Assembly (NCBI GenBank): GCA_904063045.1
Contig: CAJFCJ010000011.1
Span: 372,001-436,000 of the forward strand
Origin: Dimorphilus gyrociliatus
Lineage: Eukaryota > Annelida > Polychaeta > Dinophilidae
Reading direction: 5' to 3'
DNA length: 64,000 nt
The stretch's first letter is position 1; every line of letters begins with the position of its first letter. Below the pieces are notes generated by a model. It did no database searches, was not told where the DNA came from, and saw only the letters and a list, made by a program, of their open reading frames with translations. This document shows positions 25,806-39,396 of this stretch, in pieces. Both the position numbers and the translations under genes were made by a program.

Positions 25806-27776
25806 TTAGTCTTGTTCGGAATCTTCAAGTAGCGGTCCTTGGTCAATATTTTCATCTTTATTTTTCTTAGCTATGCTCCAAGGTTGTTCAACGCCAGAAC
25901 CAAATATTGCATAGGTTAAAGAGCCGAAAGCATATATTCCCGCTGATATAAAAAAGACTTTTTGCCATTGTTGTACAGAGTTCTGAAACACAAAATATTT
26001 CTTAAAAGTTCAAAGAGTTTACCAAAAAATTAGTATTACATTATGTTCAGTAAATGCAGTAACGACGGCTGGTCCAGCAAATCCGGGTATTGTTGCTATT
26101 GAGTTTGTGATTCCCAACAATGTTCCTAAAAGTAAAATTGTGTTAAAGAAGAGTATGAAAACTATTAAAACTGACCAGCAAAGGCTGGAGCAAGATCGAG
26201 ATGATTAACTTGAAAGCCTGCCGAGGCAATACCTCCTAAACCAACTGATAATGTTAAACAGATTACTGCAGCAGATCTGCTACAACCTATAAAACTAATA
26301 ACAACAAGAAATATTCCTGGTCCCATTAAACCTGTAAATTTAGAACGAGTGCAATTATTCAATTCACAAGAAATTTATTCAGAATTTAACAAACCGATGC
26401 CATTTGCGAGTTTTCTAACAATGGTCGTAGATAAAATCTGTCGTCTTCTCAGCAGATCGGCCACAACACCAGATAGGAACATGAGTATTAATTGTGTAAG
26501 ATAAGGCAAAGCTGACAAAAATCCGTTCTGTTAAACAATTAATCAATTTACTTTATGTTTCAATTTGTAGATATTTTAAAAAAGATAGCAAATTGTATTT
26601 TTAGTAACATACTTCTGATATATTGAACCTTAAAACGATTTTCATATATCTGGGCATGTTTGTTAATAGAGTATAAAATCCCCAGTTGTTACAAAAGTGA
26701 GCAGTTATTAAAGCCCAGAAAGGAACTGATAGGAAGATTGAAAACCATGGGACGGCAGGTCTCTGAAAAGGCGATTTAAAATACTTTTTAATAATCTTTC
26801 ATTTTATTCTTACTTGTTTCGTTGATGCATCTCCTATAGTTTGCTCTAGGAAAAGGCATTCTTCTATTGAAATTCTTGGATGTTTACCTGGTGAGTCGTA
26901 GACAAATACAATCCAAGCAATAAACCAAATAAGTCCTACTGTCCCGAAGATGTAAAACACGGAGGGCCAACCACCAAGGAATGTCGATTGACATAAAATG
27001 CCGGATATTGGAAGCGATATTACTGTTCCAAGCTGTGCTCCTGAATAAATAAAAGACCCTAACTGACTTCTTTCCATAGGAGGAGCCCATTTACTAAGTA
27101 AAGCATGCATGGCAGGAAAAGTAACCCCCTCTCCTATTCCTTCCAAAATTCTCACAGCCACAAAGAGGCCGACACTAGTTCTAGCTGCTAGAGGCGTAAT
27201 TAAAGTCAATATAGATGTACATAACACCCCTAAGCCGTATACAAGTTTAGCTCCAAATTTTTCAGCCATCCAACCCCCGGGAATTTGAGTAACAATATAT
27301 CCATAAAAGAAAGCAGCTAAAATTAGATTTTGAGTATTTGAATCCCAATTAAATTCTCCTGTCTGTTAATTTACTCTATTTAAATATTAATTAAATGAAA
27401 AAGTTATCTTACATTCAATTGTTTAGTTGTATTAGCATTGGGGTTGGGACATTCGTTTGAGGTGTCATTGTCTTTTGAATAGCTAGCATTTACCATAGCC
27501 ACTAAGGCTACGCTTAGATTAACTCTCATAGCATAAACGTTGACAAAACCAAGAAATGAAAATAGAGCCATAATGTGACGACACGAAATCCATCCTGAAA
27601 ATATGTTCGAATAATGGTAACATAAGGTATACACAAAGATGGAATCATTTAGCTATTATAAACCTGAGAAAAATTCGTATTATTATTTAAATGTAAATAC
27701 CTTTATAGCTTGCTATTATTTTTTGGCTAACGTTTTCAGTTTTGTCAGAAGATACTAAAGCTTCTTGATCCGACAT
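25806..27776 (-). CDS. SLC17-family anion transporter (sialin-like)
   Basis: Eight exons (27776..27701, 27594..27413, 27362..26814, 26762..26613, 26527..26395, 26331..26176, 26125..26040, 25982..25806) join in phase to give 502 aa. Major facilitator fold with 12 membrane segments. SLC17 hallmarks: NVYAMRVNLSVALVAMVN in TM1, a glycosylated first loop, YGYIVTQIPGGWMAEKFGAK, RILEGIGEGVTFPAMHALLSKWAPP and the YIFGTVGLIWF region. The N-terminus contains no dileucine of the sialin DRTPLL type, though an acidic EALVSSD is present. Substrate could be sialic acid, urate, phosphate or an amino acid. Head to head with REV3, with a CACGTG site between. Confidence 0.88.
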
Positions 27777-27813
27777 CCTCCTGCCTAAGTCAGGTCACAT
27801 GACACTAACATAT

Positions 27814-27819
27814 CACGTG
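27814..27819. promoter_or_regulatory. CACGTG E-box in SLC17/REV3 divergent promoter
   Basis: ATCACGTGAT between the SLC17 start (27776) and the REV3 start (28034). It resembles the CLEAR element recognised by MiT/TFE factors, which would suit a lysosomal SLC17 carrier. The functional link is inference. Confidence 0.4.
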
Positions 27820-28033
27820 ATGAAGACAAAGCTGGACAGGTCTGATTAGTGTGGCTCGTTTTTACTTTATATTTGACGCATCGCCTCCAAATAAAAGGAT
27901 TAAAATCCACTTTTATATTATATTTGCAATACAAAAACAACATGTTTATATAATTTAGAAGAAGGTTCTTATCCTTAGTCTTAAATACGAAATAATGCTG
28001 ATTACATAGTTTCACGATATTAGGAAAAAAATT

Positions 28034-31000
28034 ATGTCATCGGTAATTTCAGAAGAGGAGGCTAAAGTAAGTGTTTAATAACTTAGCCCTTTGTTGAAAA
28101 TCTATAATTAGAAATTTGAATAATATATAATAATAGTGTTTTTATATATTCTATTATAGGAGAGTAGTCAGAAGATGGATAACGAGTCAGATTGTTTTAT
28201 AATAACTCCTCAAACTTCACCTCCAACGACTGAGGAAATAACGAAGGATCAGTCTACACCTACATCAAAGCCAAAACCAAAATTATTAACTAGTACACCA
28301 AGAATATCAATTGAATCTACCGATCAAAACACTCCTGGTCTCGCATTAACACCAATATCTGAAACTTTATCTCAAAGAGAAACGAACTTGTTACGGAAAT
28401 CTTTGTCACTGGAACGAACACCAGTAAGTAGAGAAAATTCCCAAAAAAGGTTGAAAAGAAAAAAACGTCTTACATCTAACGCTTCTTGTATTGAAGAATT
28501 AACTCCAGAGAATACCTATAACTTCAGATTAGACAGCCTTAGAGTAGACAATGAAAAAACTATTGAAAATATGACTGTTATGAGCTTAGAGCTGTTTACT
28601 GAGACACGGCAAAATCTCTTACCAAATCCAGAATATGATCAAATCATTGCTATATTTTATTCAATTTATGAAGACAGTATGGCATCTAAAGAAGAATTTC
28701 TCGTTGGTTGTATGATCGTTGAAGGTAGCGAAGATCATATCCAATGTCACAAAGAGAATGTGCTCCATATTGTTCAAGACGAAGCTACGCTCTTTGAAGA
28801 ATTGGTTCGGGTTGTTCGAAGTCATGATCCAGATATATTTATAGGCTTTGAAATAGATACTCTCTCTTGGGGATATTTGCTGGATAGAGCGAAAATCTAT
28901 GACATTAAGTTAAGATCTCAATTGTCACGTGTTCCTTTACAACCGGAAAATATAAGGGACGTGGTTCTAAAATAATTTAATAATCATTAGTATATTAAAT
29001 ATGTAAAATAAAAAGAGTTATTAATTTTTTTGGAATCACATTCCAGAACTTCTTTTCAAGATAAACATTCAATGCCTGGTCGGATAGTGCTTAATCTATG
29101 GAAAGTTCTAAGACACGAATTAACTTTAAACATCTATACTTTTGAAAATGTTCATTTTCATGTTCTTCATAGGAGAGTGCCTAAATACGATTGGCCTACT
29201 CTACAGTCTTTGTGGAAATGGAATCGTTGGAGACTCATGGATTACTTTTATACAAGAGTCGTTGGAAATAATTGGATTATTCTACAACTAAATTTAATAG
29301 GTCAGACTAGTGAATTAGCAAGGGTATTTGGTATAGAATTTAGGGATGTTCTCTCAAGAGGATCTCAGTATAGAGTAGAGTCTATGATGCTACGGTAAGT
29401 TTTATCATAAGGGAAAAGAGTTAATTTTTTTTCTGTCTTTATTCTAAGAGTAAGTCGATCAAGAAATTACGTTCCTGCTAGTCCCAGCGTAGAGCAGAGA
29501 TCAAGGCAAAAAGCTCCGGAATGTGTACCATTAAATATGGAACCTCATTCCAAAGTTTACAAAGATCCCGTTATAGTCCTTGATTTTCAATCTCTATATC
29601 CGTCGATAATGATTGCTTACAATATTTGTTTCACAACCTGCTTAGGAAAATTATATAATCTTAAGAACTGCGATAAATCTGATATAGAATTGGGATGTTG
29701 TCAGTATTCCATTGATCCTCAAGAAGTTGTTCGGTTAGCCGATAAAAATCTCCTCTACGTATCGCCTAATAAAGTTGTATTCGTTAAGGTTGTTTGATTT
29801 ATTATTGATGATAAGACAAATCAGTTCAATTTTTCTATTGTTCTATTCAGCAAGAGGTTCGGACGGGAGTTATATCAGATTTAGTGGACGATCTAATAGA
29901 AACTAGACAATTAGTGAAAGCTCGATTAAAAGAATGCGACGATAAAAGTAAATCTAGACTATTACAAGCCAGGCAACTAGGTTTGAAATTAGCTGCAAAC
30001 ACTACGTACGGTTATACTGCTGCGTCGTTTAGCGGTAGAATGCCCTGTGTGGAAGTTGCTGACGCTATAGTCCAGACGGCTAGAAAAACTCTTGAAAATG
30101 CCATCGAACTAGTCAAGAAAGAGTTTCCTATGTGTAAAATTTTGTATGGTGACACTGATTCTATGTTCGTTTTGACGCCTGGTAAAACAGTTGCCGAAGC
30201 TTTTGAATTAGGTATGAGTAAGCTATTTATTACATATACAATATATATATATACAGTATATATATGTTATAAGTATACCAATGTTTTAATTATTGAAATT
30301 CCTATCAGGAAAACAAATGGTTAAGGTAGTTACTGATGCTAATCCACCACCCGTTAAGTTAAAATTGGAAAAAGTTTACTCATCTTCCGTTTTGCAAGCA
30401 AAGAAAAGATATGCTGGATGGGCTTACGAAAGTCCTGATGGAGAACCTTTCCTCGATTGTAAGGGAATAGAAACAGTAAGAAGAGACTCTTGTCCTGTAG
30501 TGTCAAAAATACTCGCGAAAACTTTAAATCTATTACTGAGGGCACCGAATATTCAGGAGGGTGTTCGCCTTGTTAAGGAGTATGTCCTTAAGCAATGTTC
30601 TAAAGTATTAGCGGGAAGGGTCAACGTGCAAGATTTCATCTTGGCTAAAGAATACAGGGGCAGCTATAAACAAGATCACATACCTGCTGCTTTGATAGCA
30701 AGAAAGAGATTAGCGGCTGATCCGAGATCGGAACCCAAAATTTCGGAGAGAGTACCTTATGTTATTATAAGTGGCCCTCCAGGAGTACGTCTTAAAGATA
30801 ATGTTCGAGAGCCTATAGAACTTCTAGTTGATTCATCATTAAGAATTAACGCTGACTACTATTTGAGTAAACAAATCCTTCCTCCTTTACATAGAGTATT
30901 ATCTTTAATTGGAATTGACGTGTTTAGTTGGTACCAAGAGATTCCTAGAACGCTACAATTAGGCGGTAGCGTAAATGCAAACAAGAAAACTATTTCACAA

Positions 31001-31303
31001 TTCTTTATGGGCGCGGAATGCGCAATATGCTCGAGTAGGGTTCAACCGAAATCTATTGTCTGCTCAACATGTCGCGAATCGGAAGGAAAGTGTTGCCTTA
31101 TTCTTGAGAAGATGGCTTTCGACATAGAAAAAGCATATATAAACGCTTCGAAAATATGCAAAACTTGCAAAAACTACAACAGTGATGATAAAGAATGTAA
31201 AAGCTTTGATTGTCCTGTTCTTTTTAGAATAGAAAAATTTCGTAGGAAATTAGACCATGCATCACTTTTAAGAGATGCCGCTAAAAATCTAAATTCGCAA
31301 TAA
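28034..31303 (+). CDS. REV3L: DNA polymerase zeta catalytic subunit, short form
   Basis: B-family translesion polymerase. Exons 28034..28066, 28160..about 28960, about 29047..29394, 29449..29788, 29851..30211 and 30309..31303, roughly 959 aa. The inactive exonuclease-like domain (TVMSLELFTETR, DPDIFIGFEI, SWGYLLDRA) precedes polymerase motif A DFQSLYPSIMIAYN, motif B KLAANTTYGYT and motif C YGDTDSMF. The C-terminal metal-binding domain has paired cysteines (CAICSSRVQ, CSTC, CKTC, CPVLF) that carry the Fe-S cluster and bind accessory subunits. Human REV3L is about 3130 aa; here the N-terminal polymerase domain and the long linker are absent. The junction of exons 2 and 3 has no phase-matched GT/AG pair (see findings). 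Confidence 0.9.
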
Positions 31304-31933
31304 AAAATCTAACATAGAGAGCTCTTTACAAGATTATGAAAGATTTTTTTCCCCTCTATAGGCCTATTGTCGTTGTTTTGTGCTTATACTATCATTTTTC
31401 CCCCTATTTATTTAAAAGAACATAGAAAATTTTTTATACAATTATTGAAGTTTGTATACAATAAACTCTTTTATGATAAAGTCTGTTTCTATATGATTAT
31501 ACTATATATATTAGTATATGTATATACTGTATATACTTTATACTTGATATATACTAGGTTAATGGATATTTTTAAGAACTTCCTTATATCTTAGAGTAAT
31601 ATGAATGAATTTCCCAAAGAGAAAAAGATTTATACACTTCCTATAAAAATGGATTTCAAATCATTATTTCATTAAGGCAAAGTTATTAATTTTCCGACGC
31701 TTTTTAGGTGTTAAAAAAGGAGTTGAAACGTTATTTGATATCTTAAATTTTAATATTCTCTAATTTCCTTTGAAAAATCTATTTCAGAGATTTTATTTAA
31801 TAGAAACAAAAAAAAGGGAAAAACAGAGAGAAGATACATAAATTATTAGCGATCAGCGCTTGTTCCAGTCACCGGATTTCATACAAGTCAGACGTTTGAG
31901 AGGAGTGAAACAGGAAACAGCTCTTCTCTCGTG
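31304..31933. other. REV3 3' flank and upstream region of small secreted gene
   Basis: AT-rich, with TA-rich low-complexity words around 31500-31560. No further gene seen. Confidence 0.45.
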
Positions 31934-32347
31934 ATGATGAAATTTATTCTAGTAGTTTCTGTTCTGCTGCTAAACGGAGTTGTTTCACTAGAATATCGTA
32001 AGATTTTAGTTAATTTTCTTTCTTAGGGAATAAAAGATTTTAAAGCAGAAATTAATCTTTTAGAATATTCATCATTTTTGGAATTTCCAAATAGAATTTT
32101 ACAACCGAATTTGTCAACTTCTAAAATAGATAAAGATTGCGTCGAAAATTGTTTAAAGAAGGAACTCTTAACAGAATGTGTACGACTGAGATGTCCAAAA
32201 GAGTACAATTATCTCTGGGCGTCCTTAAAACCCAATCATTCTCTCAATATACGGAATTGCATCGAACAAAATTGTCTAAACTCATTAAAGGAAGGTTTGT
32301 ACAAAGGTTTTCGTCTATGTGTCATGGTTTGTAAATTAAAAGTATAA
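31934..32347 (+). CDS. Small secreted eight-cysteine protein
   Basis: Exons 31934..31997 and 32064..32347 join in phase to give 115 aa. The N-terminal MMKFILVVSVLLLNGVVS is a clear signal peptide. The mature part has eight cysteines spaced C-x3-C-x8-C-x4-C-x21-C-x4-C-x14-C-x3-C, an almost mirror-symmetric pattern with predicted helical character. This would suit two disulfide-linked helical hairpins. It could be a secreted effector, hormone-like or defence peptide; no family was recognised. Confidence 0.65.
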
Positions 32348-33191
32348 CTTTATATCAGAAAAGCATGTATAAACACTCCTAATAAGATAATATTAATTAC
32401 AGCATTATAGTTAATACACTAAAAACTATTTATCTCGTAAACAATTACAATTTTCTAAAAATAGCTTGAACAATATATTGAATAATTTAATTATTTAAAT
32501 AGCCATAATCTTAATGGATAATTGGATCATTTGTCACAGTATAAGTTTCATTTTCTTTCTGCAAAGGTACTGATTTACAATCATATTAATCATGTTTAAT
32601 AATTTTTTCCAACTGTAAAAGATGTAAGATAATAATTGAAACAAGCATTGTAAGTAGACAATTTTTTCTTACACCTTCCAACATTCATATCTTTTTTGAA
32701 GTCATCAGAGACTTGCTCAATTTGTCTTCACTGTCTCGCATTTCAAATGAAAGATACTTACTCCTCATAAAATAATAAGGAATCAGTACTTTCGTAAAAG
32801 AATATAATACATTCCTAAACGTGCTCTCTTTCTCTCTCTCTCTCTCCTCGGCTCCTCTCTTTGTTAAATGATAAAATATGAGCAATTAAAAGTTCTATAA
32901 TTAGTCTTGCCCTACCCTTCTTTGTCTCTAACTATATGTTAATTGTATTTTGAAAAATTGCTATATTTCTCTTTCATGCTCTCATAGGAATATGAAAAAG
33001 TCTTAACTATCCTAATAAGTAAAAATTAAGAGAATAACTAATGATATCATTCTTCTCTATTACATTTTGTCTTCTCTTGATACTTCTCTTAAATGGTAAA
33101 CATTTGAGATAATTCTAACTAAAATTTCTATTAATAATCCAGATTAGAGTCTGAAAATAATCTAATTCACTATTTAATCTTGTTGATACCG

Positions 33192-33228
<37 letters not shown>

Positions 33229-33424
33229 CTATATTAACTATATGCATATTAAAATAATTAAAATCTAGATCAAATTTTCGTTATATATTTTATTTGTGAA
33301 TTAAAACCTTGAAAAAAAAAATTGATTTTTATGAAAATTGTACATAATGATATAATTCTATTATGAGGGAATTTTATTTAAGAAGATATACAACAAAAGA
33401 AAAGAAAAAAAAACAGGCTTGAAA
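32348..33424. other. Gene-poor AT-rich stretch with microsatellites
   Basis: About 1.1 kb between the secreted gene (+) and the CPSF1 3' end (-). It holds a CT/TC tract at about 32823-32846 and a long (TA)n run at about 33194-33223. No ORF with family resemblance. Confidence 0.6.
33194..33223. repeat. (TA)n microsatellite
   Basis: Uninterrupted TA dinucleotide run of about 15 copies. Similar but interrupted TA runs occur in REV3 intron 5 (30236-30265) and an IRS intron (51780-51830). Confidence 0.9.
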
Positions 33425-36400
33425 TCAAAAATGTACAGTCAATCTATCTATTTCCGTTAAATCGCTAAAAATCTGTTGAAAGGAAAAGAAAACTAATTAT
33501 ACTATTAATAGAAATTAGCGAAGGGTAGCTAACCTGACTGTCAGTAGTACCAATTCTTCTAGCTAGCTCTTGTTGTTCAAGTTTGTTCAGATGAATGTAG
33601 CGCCATAATAGTTCTCCATCGAGTACGTTCTTATTTATATTCGTAAGGAGCTTTTGTTTTTGGCGATACAATCTGAAAGAAAATTTTAAATAGTATACAA
33701 CTATTACTTCAACGAGTAACAATTATTATTTACCTATAACCCTTCGGATTGAGACCACCGTAATGGGCAAGAAATGAGGTAAGCATATTATGTAACATTA
33801 GTAATCTTCGATAAATTTTTTCAGAGACAGGCTGTATATAGCCAACACATCCATCTAGACTAGCTGTAGTTTCATTTTTATCAATAAAATACTTTTTTAA
33901 AAACGAAAATAACAAAATATTTACCATAGTATGTTGTGTGTCTCATGCTGGTGTTTTTATCTACAACGAAGTTCTCTATTGATGGATCAGTCCATCTGCA
34001 TCGAACCCTTACGAAACTGGTAATACTTGTGCCTACGTTAAAATCTCCTTTTCTCAATAATTTTTGACCACCTTCACTCTCTTTCACTGTAATTGTTTAC
34101 ATATATATTTAAATTAGTTTTAAAACAAATCATTCAAGACAAGATTAACATACCTTCGGGAAGAAAAGAATACAGCAATAAATTTTTTTGAGCATCGGAA
34201 GATAAGAAACATAAATTAGCATTATCGACCATAAATTCGCAACCCATGGTCTCCACATATCCAACATCCTTGAGACATAATTTTAAAGTTATTAATTTTC
34301 GTTATAACAACCATAACTTAATATATAGGTGAATTAATTAAGAAATCTTATTCTTACCTTACTAACAACACTTAAAACTTTAAATTCTGGTTGATATCTC
34401 ATTAGGAAAATGCTTTTGCAAACGTCAGCCGCCAAAATGAGATTTTTAATAACACATAATTGATGAATATAAATTGTTGTGTCTATAAAAGCTAAGCCTC
34501 GCAATTCTCCTTCGTGTAATTGCCATATATAAATCTATAATTTATTAATATACAATTAATTATATTAATACCCAAGAAAATATTACTTTTTGGCCAGTTG
34601 CTGAAACCAAATTGCCATCTACAGATGCCAGGCACGATACTGGTCCTTTTTGTTCGTCGTCATGCATTGTCTTTAGATTTTAAAGAGCGTAAAAATATAT
34701 ACTTAAAATATTATGAATTACTTTTGTTTTAAATCGGGTTAATGGTTTATCGGGTTCTGGAACAACTTCAATAATATCCAAAATAACAATCTAAAAATAG
34801 AAACTTGATGTTGAAACATACATTGTCTTTAAATTTATATAATTTTAGAAGTTTTAGAGAAATATAAGCTAGAGACTCACTCTTCCTCTGGCAGTTACTT
34901 CTTCACCGAGAACAGTTGTCGTACAAAAGGCTACATAAGCTTTTAATCCAGTAACAGTACCTTCGCATTTTAGGGTTACTATTTTACAATCAGTTATGTG
35001 CTCAAATTCTTCCAGAGGAAATCTTTCAGAATTAACAAAATTACAATTCAATAATATTAATTCTTCAGACAATGATGTTACTTACGAAACTTGAGGTACT
35101 TGTTCCCACGACGATGATGTGTAAAAATTTAGCGAAAACTTCTCCGTAGTTGGATAGACGTATTTGTCATCTTTAAAGGAATAAATCATCATCAGACGCT
35201 GCTTTAAAGACTTAAATATGTAAATGGTAAAATTACCCCGGGCGGGAGTCTCAAATTCTTTTTCTCCATCATTTTGAATTTTACAAATCTTAACAGCCTT
35301 TTCAGAGACGCTTGTAACAACAGCATACAGCTAAAAAATAATTACATATATAAATATTATTTTTTAAGAAGGTGATTTTTAACCTTCATATCCACATGAA
35401 ACGCTATGTGTTGGGGAGTTGCCCTTAAAGCTACTTTTCTTACGGGCCAATGCGCATCATATGATAAATGCGTTGGCAGGACTGATATCCGTAATTCATC
35501 TCTCTTATTGAAGTAGAGAAAACCCTTAGGGCAATTTACATTGTGGAATTGAGCAAACGATACTATTCTGTTATCAATAGGCATCGGATGTAGACGTAGT
35601 TGACCTCTACCTGTCATTATAACCCAATGCGGACAAGGTCCACAAATAAATAAACCACTATAGCCAGCAACATCAGTGAAAGGTCGAAGCCATTTCATTT
35701 TATCACTTAAGATTTCTTCCTCTTCTTCATCTTCCTCACTTATATTTGAACGAGGACGCAAGATTAGATTATGTTGAAAAAGACGCCATCTAATCTTTAA
35801 TCGATCATTTGGACCATCTGGATACTGAAATGCTTCATAGATGAGCAAATCGTTATCCACTCGAGCCTGAAAGATAGAATATACAAAGTTTTTATAACTA
35901 TCAAAGGGATATGGACTTACGAATATGTAAGGTCTACTTTTCGTTGGTCCAAGAGCAACAATAAGAAGCTCGTGCAGTTGTAAACTTTGTGTTGCCTCGT
36001 TACTTAGAGCGTAAAAATTAAATAAATAAATTAAATTCGTTTCTTTTCAACAATTTGTTCTAGATCTTACTTTATTGTTTTATTCTTCGTATCATCCATT
36101 AAAACTGCATCTCCAATTGGTAGATTTTCGATCAAGTAAACCATTTTATAGTCAGGCAAAGAATAAACTTCAACACTGCCATCTGATCGAGATACAAACA
36201 ACCAATATGTGGGTATAAAGTGCCCTTCATCATAATTTGCTTTTTCTTCGGCTTCTGACAATTTATCATTAGATTTAGATGACTCGATGACATTGTCACC
36301 ATCTCCATAAAGTAATTCATCTTCATCATCTATACTCTTGCTATATACGATCAAATAAGACTGAAAATTGATATGCTTTTGTGCAATTTTTCACATACTT

Positions 36401-39091
36401 TTTTACTTCTACTTTTGGAACTTCAACCTTCTTATCCGGTTCAGTGTCTTTTGGTACAACAATTTCCGTAACAAATAAACCGCTAACATCCTTATAAACA
36501 GATAGGATATCTATTTTAGGCGACTGAAAGAAACAGTACCATCAAAGCACTTATTAGTTTATCTAACCAAAAACCCAATTATCTTACTAGAGCTATCATC
36601 GGTTGTGCAGGCATCAATTGTGCCGACCCGCTTTCCGATTCATTTTCTTTAAGAGTAAACTGTAAGACTTGACCATTTTGATCCACTAGAAATACGTAAG
36701 GATAATCAACAGAACAGTGATGAATTGGTGATCCCATGTCCACGGGTAATTTTTGGATATTTTTTTCGCCAAATAATAATTGAACACTACTAGTTGTTAC
36801 CTATAAAAAGTTAGATAAAAATGAAAATGAATACAATTTACTTATTAACTTTCTCACCTGTATAGTATATTGACCGATATTACCCGCAAAAATAGTACTC
36901 TCATCTGTTGTAAAACCTGTATTGTCTAACTCAAGAATTTCTTGTCCAGTTTGAAGGACCATAGTACAATCCTCTCTACTTAAAATTAGAAAGGAATGCT
37001 CATCAGAATTATTATGAAATACTGTCCACATATCAAGCGTTCCTGATAGTTCAAAAGTAGTAACAATTTGTGGTCGAATTGTTCTTTGCAGAACACACAC
37101 AGCTCCATTCTTTCCGTATCCCGAAGATGTTATTAGTTCAACATCGGGATCATTTCTTCTACTAAATTCATCCGAAAGAAAAGGTGGTTCTCCAAGAACA
37201 GCTCTACCACAAGGCCCGATATTTAAAAGACTATCACATACTTCAAATGTATATTGCATTATTGAACTGCTTTCCTTTACAGCTGCAGCATCGTTTTCAC
37301 CATACACAACTAAATCGAAATTGTCAAAATTATCAAAATCTTCTTTGACTTCATCTAACTTTGGTTTCTTTGTTGTAGGTTCATCCCCAATCGAGAGAGA
37401 GTCTTTCGGTTTATATTTCAATAACAGAGAATTACCTAATCTTGACCCAAGAAATAGATAATTTGGACCACAGATGCTTACCTGAATATATAAAAAAAAT
37501 ATTCAATTGAAATTAACTAGAACTTGTGCTATATATACATACGCAAGTTGTTATAACACTGGCAGCCGCTTTTTCAAAGTGCATATCTCTCACTCCCCTC
37601 ATTGTGTCCGTAATTAAAGTTAGAACGTATCTGATATAAATAAGTATAGTTTCTTATGATCAACTACATTGTAGAAGGTCTACTTACAATTCACCTCCTT
37701 TCAGTGATAAAACCAATCTGTCATAGTCTATAAAGTCTGCATTCGAACAGTCCAATGATAGAGAAATATCATCTAATGATTCTGTTAAAATATATAATTA
37801 ATAAATTCGAGCGACAACCTTTTAGTTAATCACTTACTGAATTTAACCTCTGTTGAAAACTGAGCAATATTGTTAACTGCAATGCACAAAGATGGAACAC
37901 TCTGATTGGCATATGTAAGAGTATTTGCGGCGAACAAGAGAACTCCTCCAATGGGTTTGGGTATAGGTAACACCATGTGAGAATCGTAAGGCAAATTCGA
38001 CTGACACCAAATGATAGGAGGATGAATTTTCTGTTGAGCATTTATTGATAGTGCTGCGAAACTGCAAGTATCACGTCGCATAGCTATCCGACTACAAGTA
38101 AATGATATATCTTTAGTTTCCTACTTTTTAACTATAATGCATCACTTACCCTGACCAAGTTGGAAGTGGATCATATAAAATGAACAAGGTTGGTTCATAA
38201 TAGCCATGTAAGAATTTCATGTCCAAAACGTTACATATTTTCTCATCTAAATTCTTAAGTTTAATTACGTATGAAGGAAAAACTGATTGCTCTCTGCAAA
38301 AAATTCAACTATAATCATCAAAATACAAACTCTTATTATTCTTCATTACAAATCCTCTTTCTCAGTATCAAATTCTTCATCTGGTCCTGATTGTCTTTGA
38401 AATGGAATAATTGCTAATCTACTCTCATAGACAAGCATAGCTGCACATCTATTTTCGGGATCACATCGAACTATGGGAATATATGACGTGGTATCAACAC
38501 ATCCTTCCTATGGACAAACTTTCCTGTTATTACCATTATTCTTCATTAAAATGAAATAAAACCTTAAATTCCTCATCTTGAAATGAGTGCATGGATACCG
38601 TTCGTAGATCATGAATTGCTGGGTCGAATTCGACAATAGAACACTGATAAGAAAATAAATTTCTTTCAAATTTTGTACATCTAGTTAAAATTTATAATTA
38701 TCCAAAGAGCATTAACTTTATGATGAATATAAAACGAGGTTATGACAAATTTAATCCAGAATTTTGCCTATTTTAAAAATGATGTAAACAACAATACCTT
38801 TGCTTCATGAAATGCTAATATTAATGAATCCCTTGTGTTGTGCTTCAATCGCACTTTATCCATTGACATAATATTCCCGAATAGTTTGAATGTGCATATG
38901 CATTCCAGACAATGTGTCTTTTTTGAGGATATATCTTTAGGGGATAATTCAGCATTCTGATTAATCTTATAAACTTGAAGTTCGTTAACACTGGCTACAA
39001 TCAACTGCTTTTCGTAGGGTGATGTAAAATTACAATAAATGCTATGTTCAGCTCCAGTAGGAGGATGAAGTTGACGACAAATCGAATACAT
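33425..39091 (-). CDS. CPSF1: Cleavage and polyadenylation specificity factor 160 kDa subunit
   Basis: Scaffold of the mRNA 3' end processing complex; with WDR33 and CPSF30 it binds the AAUAAA signal. Twenty-four exons join in phase to 1388 aa (human 1443). Exons: 39091..38798, 38643..38563, 38507..38350, 38293..38150, 38091..37838, 37781..37688, 37630..37543, 37481..36858, 36800..36588, 36523..36407, 36360..36071, 36002..35921, 35866..35384, 35330..35237, 35170..35086, 35022..34881, 34790..34722, 34670..34587, 34534..34358, 34268..34154, 34086..33925, 33863..33734, 33672..33534, 33472..33425. Family blocks: [84 protein letters not shown] and the terminal [12 protein letters not shown]. Three beta-propellers are expected. 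Confidence 0.96.
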
Positions 39092-39145
39092 TTTGAAGAT
39101 AGTTTAGCCGGTGAGCGATAATTGATAATTACAACAATATACAAA

Positions 39146-39157
39146 TGCGCATGCGCG
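39146..39157. promoter_or_regulatory. NRF1-like palindrome in CPSF1/FSIP1 divergent promoter
   Basis: TGCGCATGCGCG matches the consensus YGCGCAYGCGCR of NRF1 exactly. It lies 55 bp upstream of the CPSF1 start codon and 240 bp upstream of the FSIP1 start, in a 305-bp head-to-head interval. Confidence 0.7.
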
Positions 39158-39396
39158 CTGGTAATTCGATTTTTAAGAAGTTACAAGGTTTATAATATAA
39201 AATTTTTAAACGCTTTTTCAATAAAATGTCGCTAGAAATTTTTAGCAAGTCATTAAAAATTAAATCCTATCTAGAAATTCGAGTATAACACAGAAAGCTC
39301 TTTATTCCTTCATGGTAATTTAGCTTTTTCTGCGAATAGATACCATGGTTACATATTAAACTTCCGGTAGGAAAAGTGTATTTATCGCTCAACAAT

